In this document: one piece after another, positions 25,671 to 29,764 of the stretch | How the letters are laid out: every line of letters begins with the position of its first letter | Numbering within the stretch: the first letter of the stretch is position 1 | From: CADEED01 sp036274075 | GTDB lineage: Bacteria; Pseudomonadota; Gammaproteobacteria; Steroidobacterales; Steroidobacteraceae | Direction of reading: 5' to 3' | Assembly: GCA_036274075.1 (NCBI GenBank) | Contig: DASUGK010000011.1 | Span: 1-29,764 of the forward strand | Length of the DNA: 29,764 bases | Translations under genes and position numbers: made by a program | The notes under the pieces: model-generated | Told to the model about the DNA's origin: nothing | Databases searched by the model: none | The model's input: only the letters and a program-made list of their open reading frames with translations

Positions 25671-25770
25671 GTGATTCCCCGCGTGAGAAGTGCGCCGACT
25701 GTATCCCAATGTGAACTGGCTCCCCAAGCGGCCGGTGTAATTTGTGCTCCGCTTTCATAGACTTGCGACC

Positions 25771-26658
25771 ATGAAGGAACGCCGCAAACCGGTGCTGGGA
25801 CGCGTCGTGCCGGGCGTGACGCCCACGGTCCAGCGCCGGCTGCGCGGCTTCTTCGTCTTCGTCCAGTTCTTCAGCAGTTCTCTGGCCGCGCGGCTCGCGC
25901 TGCTCATGTTCCTCAAGCCGCCCCGCCGCAAGGTCGAGCCGGCGGATGCTCCGATCCTGGCGCTGGCCAAGCGCACCACGATGCGCTGCGGCGGCGACCG
26001 CTTCACGGTTTGGACCTGGGATAACCCGGGGCCCAGCGTGGTGTTGCTGCACGGCTGGGGATCACATGCCGCGCGCTTCGCGGATTTCGTCGCCCCATTG
26101 CGCGCCGCCGGCTACTCGGTGATCGGGATCGACGCGCCGGCGCACGGCACCTCACCCGGACGCTTCTCGGACCTGCCCCGCTTCCGCGACAGCCTCGCCG
26201 AAGTGCTGCGCGCCCACGAGCCTATCTACGCGGTGATCGGGCATTCGCTGGGTGGTGGCGCGGTGCTCACGGTGCTGGCCGAAACCGCCGACCATCATCC
26301 GAAGAAGATCTGCCTGTTCGGCGTGCCCTCGGACATGGATTACATCCTGGAATCGTTCGCGATGATGCTGGGACTCGAGGCGCCGGCCATGGCCAACCTG
26401 CGCGCGCGTTTCCGCCTGAAGTTCGGCCGCACCGCCAAGTCGGTGTCGATCTCGGCGGCGGCGCCCAGCGTGCGGATCCCGGTGCTGGTGGTGCACGACG
26501 AGGACGACAACGTCGCGCCCATTGCGCAGGGCACGGCGCTGGCCGAGACCATTCCCGGCGCACAGCTGTGGAGGACGCGGGGCTTCGGCCACAGCGGCGC
26601 GTTGCGCGACCCTGCGACCATCCAGAGGGTCATCGAATTCCTGAACGGCACTTCCTGA
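25771..26658 (+). CDS. Alpha/beta hydrolase
   Basis: The product is about 295 residues from the ATG at 25771; a GTG at 25744 would add nine residues, and neither has a good ribosome site. Residues 30-50 form a hydrophobic, possibly membrane-associated segment (FFVFVQFFSSSLAARLALLMFL). The hydrolase fold shows VVLLHGWGSHAARF (oxyanion region), the nucleophile elbow GHSLGGGAVL, DEDDNVAP (acid) and GFGHSGAL (His). The specific substrate is unknown. It faces the DUF4412 gene across a 100-bp divergent gap and converges on the outer-membrane gene. Confidence 0.85.
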   Translation: MKERRKPVLGRVVPGVTPTVQRRLRGFFVFVQFFSSSLAARLALLMFLKPPRRKVEPADAPILALAKRTTMRCGGDRFTVWTWDNPGPSVVLLHGWGSHAARFADFVAPLRAAGYSVIGIDAPAHGTSPGRFSDLPRFRDSLAEVLRAHEPIYAVIGHSLGGGAVLTVLAETADHHPKKICLFGVPSDMDYILESFAMMLGLEAPAMANLRARFRLKFGRTAKSVSISAAAPSVRIPVLVVHDEDDNVAPIAQGTALAETIPGAQLWRTRGFGHSGALRDPATIQRVIEFLNGTS

Positions 26659-26668
26659 AAGCCGGCCG

Positions 26669-26686
26669 GGCGCGCATCCGCGCGCC
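26669..26686. terminator. Bidirectional terminator-like hairpin
   Basis: GGCGCGC and GCGCGCC pair perfectly around ATCC. The hairpin sits in the 32-bp gap between the convergent hydrolase and outer-membrane barrel genes. No T-run follows on either strand, so a bidirectional role is inferred from position and stem strength. Confidence 0.5.
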
Positions 26687-26690
26687 GCGC

Positions 26691-27581
26691 TCAGAAACTC
26701 ACGCGGAAGAACACCTCGGGGCCTTCGGTCTTGAGATTGAAAAGCAGCGGCTCGTCGGGATCGAAGACGTCCAGGTTGGACTCGAGCAGCGAGTAACCGA
26801 GGCCGAAGGCGAAGTTGTCACGCCAGCGGTACTGCACGTCGGCGTGGTAGTCGCGCATGGTGCCGTCGAAATCCTCGGGGCTGGCCGAGAACTGCTGCCC
26901 ACGCGCGGTGACCGACCAGCGTTTCGAGATGCGGAACGCCAGGTTGGCGGCGATGGTCGGGAAGATGCCGACCTCGTCGGTCTCCTCGAAATTCAGCGTG
27001 CCCGGCGTGCCGCCCGAGGCATGGGCCTCGATGATGTGTATGCCGAGGCCGAGGCCGCCTTCGAAGCGCTCGGTCCTGAAAACCGAGCGCGTGTAGGTGA
27101 GCGTGAGCACGCGCCAGTCGAGCTTCGCGCGGAAATTTGTGCCCGCGGGAAAAATGAAATCGCCGAAGATGATCGACTCCGCCAGCGGCGCCTCGTGGAA
27201 GCGGTTGAGCTTGAAGTAGTCGACGCGCACGTGGTTGCGCTCGGCCAGGCGGATGTCGAATTCCATGCGGCCCTGGTCGACCTGGTCGTCGAGCCCGAGG
27301 TCGTCCTCGGCACTGAGCAGCGTGCCGGGCAGGCTGGAGTTCGGGTCCAGCCGGATCTCGGTGGTCACCGCGGCGGGGAAATACGTGCCGCGCATGTAGA
27401 AACGATCGGTGATGGGGCTCGCGATGCGCAGCGACTTGGGCTGGAGCACCTCGCTGGGCTTGAGCTCGGGCTCGGCCTTGGCCGTCCGCGGCGTGTTGTC
27501 GACCGGCTCCTCGGCGTCCTTGCGCACGATGGCGCAGCCCGCGTTCACGAGGCACAGCAGCACGATGAGTCCCAACCGCAT
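26691..27581 (-). CDS. Putative outer-membrane beta-barrel lipoprotein
   Basis: The product has 296 residues from the ATG at 27581 (GGTGGAG just upstream). A signal peptide ends in NAGC, a possible lipobox. After an acidic linker, alternating amphipathic strands run from about residue 60 to the end, and the last residue is Phe (EVFFRVSF), as in many outer-membrane barrels. No family could be named from sequence. The leader contains a small hairpin GCCCCG/CGGGGC at 27604-27620. The role is unknown. Confidence 0.65.
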   Translation of the reverse strand: MRLGLIVLLCLVNAGCAIVRKDAEEPVDNTPRTAKAEPELKPSEVLQPKSLRIASPITDRFYMRGTYFPAAVTTEIRLDPNSSLPGTLLSAEDDLGLDDQVDQGRMEFDIRLAERNHVRVDYFKLNRFHEAPLAESIIFGDFIFPAGTNFRAKLDWRVLTLTYTRSVFRTERFEGGLGLGIHIIEAHASGGTPGTLNFEETDEVGIFPTIAANLAFRISKRWSVTARGQQFSASPEDFDGTMRDYHADVQYRWRDNFAFGLGYSLLESNLDVFDPDEPLLFNLKTEGPEVFFRVSF

Positions 27582-27793
27582 TCGCGACTCCACCAAACAA
27601 GCAGCCCCGAAAGCCGGGGCCGCGCCATGATCTAACAGGCGAAAGGACCGCGCCAGCGTCGGCGCAAAGAGACGGAATGGATGTGCGCCACGTCACAACC
27701 CCATGAATAGCGACAGATCTGTTCGGAGGCCGAGCGGAAGCCTATGCTGGCCGCGCCGCGAGGCACCTATAACTACATGCCAGAGGGAGAACC

Positions 27794-28453
27794 ATGTCCA
27801 GCAATCCATACGAGGCGCCAAAGACCACGGTCGCCGATTACGAAGCTGCGCAGGAATATTCGGAAGTCAAAATCTGGTCGGCCAGTGGCCGCATCGGCAG
27901 GTTGCGTTACCTGGCCTATAGCACCGGCGCCTGGCTGGTGGCCGGCCTGGTATTCGGTGTGCTTGCCGCCGTCATGGACTACTCACTGGCGGTGGTCGTG
28001 GCCGCGGTGTTGTACATCGCCGCGCTCGTGCTCAACATTCTTGCGGCCATCCAGCGCAGCCACGACATGGACTGGAGCGGCTGGACGATCCTGCTCACCT
28101 TCATTCCACTCGCGGGACTGATCTGGGTGTTCAAGCCGGGGTCGCCGGGCGTGAACACCTACGGCGCACCGCCGCCGCCCAACACCCTGGGCGTCAAGAT
28201 CCTGGGCCTGATTCTGCCTGTGGTCTTCATCGTGGGAGTGCTGGCGGCCATCGCCATTCCCGCATACGTCGACTACCAGAAGCGGGCTGCCGGGGAGTAC
28301 GAACAGTCGTACGAAGACGACGCGTCGTACGAGGACGAGGAGTCGTACGGAGACGAGGCGTCGGACGAAGGGTCAGACGAGGCGTCGGACGAGGATTCGG
28401 AAGAGGAATCGGAGGGGGAGACGGCCGAGGCGGCGTACGAGGAGACGGAGTAA
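27794..28453 (+). CDS. DUF805 membrane protein with pilin-like helix and acidic tail
   Basis: The 219-residue product has a DUF805 core (about residues 25-122). It shows GRIGRLRYLAYSTGAWL, then helices around 45-60 and 68-87, IQRSHDMDWSGW, and a third helix with the DUF805-like IWVFKPGSPGVNTYG. After a Pro linker, an extra helix (134-165) reads GVLAAIAIPAYVDYQKRA, very like the N-terminal helix of type IV pilins. It lacks the prepilin peptidase site (no GFTLIE), so it is not a processed pilin. The tail from residue 169 is almost all Glu, Asp and Ser. The ATG has GGGAGA upstream. A TATAAC near 27768 may be its -10. Confidence 0.85.
   Translation: MSSNPYEAPKTTVADYEAAQEYSEVKIWSASGRIGRLRYLAYSTGAWLVAGLVFGVLAAVMDYSLAVVVAAVLYIAALVLNILAAIQRSHDMDWSGWTILLTFIPLAGLIWVFKPGSPGVNTYGAPPPPNTLGVKILGLILPVVFIVGVLAAIAIPAYVDYQKRAAGEYEQSYEDDASYEDEESYGDEASDEGSDEASDEDSEEESEGETAEAAYEETE
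28310..28398 (+). repeat. Degenerate tandem repeat encoding an acidic tail
   Basis: Units of about 18 bases built around TCGTACGA(A/G)GACGA or TCGGACGA repeat in the last codons of the DUF805 gene. They give repeated Ser-Tyr/Asp-Glu-Asp blocks. Copies are diverged but recognisable. The tract can change length by slippage without breaking the frame. Confidence 0.6.
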
Positions 28454-28462
28454 GGAGCTTGT

Positions 28463-28487
28463 GGGGACAGACTGGAAGTCTGTCCCC
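28463..28487. terminator. Hairpin 1 after the DUF805 gene
   Basis: GGGGACAGACT and AGTCTGTCCCC form an 11-bp perfect stem around GGA, 9 bp past the DUF805 stop. It is nearly the same sequence as the next hairpin, 10 bp away. Position between convergent genes suggests a terminator; the repeat nature suggests a REP-like element. Confidence 0.75.
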
Positions 28488-28497
28488 TGTCGAGTGA

Positions 28498-28526
28498 GTG
28501 GGGACAGACCGGAGGTCTGTCCCCAC
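28498..28526. terminator. Hairpin 2 after the rho gene
   Basis: GTGGGGACAGACC and GGTCTGTCCCCAC form a 13-bp perfect stem with a GGA loop, ending 4 bp from the rho stop. Compared with hairpin 1, the pair next to the loop is C-G instead of T-A, which is a compensatory change. It probably serves as the end of rho and as a back-to-back partner of hairpin 1. Confidence 0.75.
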
Positions 28527-28530
28527 GCGT

Positions 28531-29764
28531 CTACCTCTTCATCGCCTCGAAGAACTCGCTGTTGGTCTTCGTATCCTTCATCTTGTCGAGAAGGAATTCG
28601 ATGGCCGCGAGTTCGTCCATGGGATGCAGCAGCTTGCGCAGGATCCAGATCTTGGCGAGCTCGCCTGCATCGGTGATCAGCTCTTCCTTGCGCGTTCCGG
28701 ACCTGTTTATGTTCACGGACGGGAACACACGCTTTTCGGCGATGCGGCGATCCAGGTGGATTTCGCTGTTGCCCGTGCCCTTGAACTCTTCGTAGATCAC
28801 GTCGTCCATCTTCGAACCGGTGTCGATGAGCGCCGTCGCGAGGATGGTGAGCGAGCCACCCTCCTCGATGTTGCGCGCGGCGCCGAAGAAGCGCTTCGGG
28901 CGCTGCAACGCGTTCGCATCGACACCACCGGTGAGCACCTTGCCGGAGCTCGGCACCACGGTGTTGTAGGCGCGCGCGAGGCGCGTGATGGAGTCGAGCA
29001 GGATCACGACGTCCTTCTTGTGCTCGACCAGGCGCTTGGCCTTTTCGATCACCATCTCCGCGACCTGCACGTGGCGCGCGGCCGGTTCGTCGAAGGTGGA
29101 CGACACCACCTCGCCCTTCACCGTGCGCTGCATCTCGGTCACTTCTTCCGGGCGCTCATCGATGAGCAGCACGATGAGGTACACCTCGGGATGGTTGGCC
29201 GTGATGGAGGTGGCGATGTTCTGCAGCAGCATGGTCTTGCCGGCCTTGGGCGGCGAGACGATGAGGCCGCGCTGGCCCTTGCCGATGGGCGCGACCAGGT
29301 CGATGGTGCGCGCGGTGAGATCCTCGGTCGAACCATTGCCACGCTGAAGCTTGAGCCGCTTGGTGGGATGGAACGGCGTCAGGTTCTCGAACAGCACCTT
29401 GTTGCGCGAGCTATCCGGCGAATCGAAGTTGATCTCGCCGACCTTGAGCAGCGCGAAGTAGCGCTCGCCGTCCTTGGGCGGACGGATCAGGCCGGAGATG
29501 GTGTCGCCGGTGCGCAGGTTGAAACGGCGGATCTGGCTCGGCGACACGTAGATGTCGTCCGGACCCGCGAGATAGGAACCGTCGGCGGAGCGCAGGAAGC
29601 CGAAGCCGTCCTGGAGGATTTCCAGCACGCCGTCGCCGTAGATGTTCTCGCCGTTGCGCGAGTGGGCCTTGAGGATGCCGAAGATGATGTCCTGCTTGCG
29701 CGAGCGGGCCATGCCCTCCACGCCCATGGACTCGGCCATCTTGACCAGCTCGTAGATCGGCTTG
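28531..29764 (-). CDS. rho: Transcription termination factor Rho (5' end outside window)
   Basis: Rho is the hexameric RNA helicase that ends transcription on unstructured RNA. About 410 residues are visible; only some nine N-terminal residues of the usual 419 are missing past the window edge, because the frame stays open upstream with KPIYELVK before MAESMGVEG. The RNA-binding cold-shock-like domain has GDGVLEILQDGFGFLRS and GPDDIYVSPSQIRRF. Walker A is PPKAGKTMLLQ and Walker B is VVILLDS. The Q- and R-loop region includes VLTGGVDANAL. The ATG at 29739 is internal and not the start. Hairpins at 28463-28526 lie just downstream. Confidence 0.97.
   Translation of the reverse strand, partial: KPIYELVKMAESMGVEGMARSRKQDIIFGILKAHSRNGENIYGDGVLEILQDGFGFLRSADGSYLAGPDDIYVSPSQIRRFNLRTGDTISGLIRPPKDGERYFALLKVGEINFDSPDSSRNKVLFENLTPFHPTKRLKLQRGNGSTEDLTARTIDLVAPIGKGQRGLIVSPPKAGKTMLLQNIATSITANHPEVYLIVLLIDERPEEVTEMQRTVKGEVVSSTFDEPAARHVQVAEMVIEKAKRLVEHKKDVVILLDSITRLARAYNTVVPSSGKVLTGGVDANALQRPKRFFGAARNIEEGGSLTILATALIDTGSKMDDVIYEEFKGTGNSEIHLDRRIAEKRVFPSVNINRSGTRKEELITDAGELAKIWILRKLLHPMDELAAIEFLLDKMKDTKTNSEFFEAMKR

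Noticed and set aside
27794..28453. DUF805 protein as a true pilin
   Set aside because: There is no leader peptide with the Gly-Phe-Thr-Leu-Ile-Glu site before the helix, and the helix is C-terminal to a multi-pass domain.

Overview
The window is about 29.8 kb of high-GC, gene-dense chromosome from a gammaproteobacterium. The best fit is the Xanthomonadales / Nevskiales / Steroidobacteraceae side of the class. Three things support this. The block dsbD - tlpA-like - aroQ - accB - accC - prmA - DUF3426 - dusB - fis - purH - purD is a gammaproteobacterial gene order, which I recall from Pseudomonas. groESL carries a CIRCE operator, which in this class is typical of Xanthomonas-like bacteria. Fis and YheU (UPF0270) are both present. 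I see no phage genes, insertion sequences, tRNA, rRNA or CRISPR. This is core chromosome with some accessory operons.

Layout. (1) 1-1274: groES and the 5' part of groEL on the minus strand. Behind them is a 335-bp gap with a sigma70-type promoter, a CIRCE operator over the likely transcription start and a perfect 27-bp inverted repeat. (2) 1275-13348, plus strand: disulfide reduction (a DsbD with two sensor domains, then a thioredoxin-like partner), dehydroquinase, the biotin half of acetyl-CoA carboxylase, PrmA, a zinc-ribbon membrane protein, DusB, Fis, PurH and PurD. (3) 13334-21162, minus strand, transcribed right to left. It starts with a cyanide-insensitive-type bd oxidase (cydA, cydB and a 37-codon DUF2474 subunit). 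Two paralogous DoxX-like membrane proteins follow, with yheU coupled behind the first. Then come a CASTOR/POLLUX-like channel, a class A beta-lactamase coupled to it by an ATGA overlap, and a cysteine-rich Sel1/Hcp-like lipoprotein that overlaps the 3' end of purD. (4) 21249-25670, minus strand: a DUF2799 lipoprotein, a Tat-exported FAD-linked oxidase, and a DUF4412 - cbpA - cbpM cluster. (5) 25771-29764: an alpha/beta hydrolase, a probable outer-membrane barrel lipoprotein, a DUF805 membrane protein with a pilin-like last helix and an acidic tail, and the rho gene running off the right edge. Two covarying hairpins lie between DUF805 and rho.

How the genes work together. Many neighbours are translationally coupled. 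There are ATGA overlaps (channel/beta-lactamase, cbpA/cbpM) and, less usually, three TTGA overlaps that use a TTG start (dsbD/tlpA, cydB/DUF2474, DoxX-like/yheU). Several themes concern the envelope: periplasmic thiol reduction, the bd oxidase, a beta-lactamase next to a disulfide-rich lipoprotein, and many lipoproteins. No single locus is clearly a new system. The most promising leads are the channel - beta-lactamase - Hcp-like lipoprotein cluster, the duplicated-sensor DsbD, the DUF805/pilin-like fusion, and the oxidase operon with its paired DoxX-like proteins.
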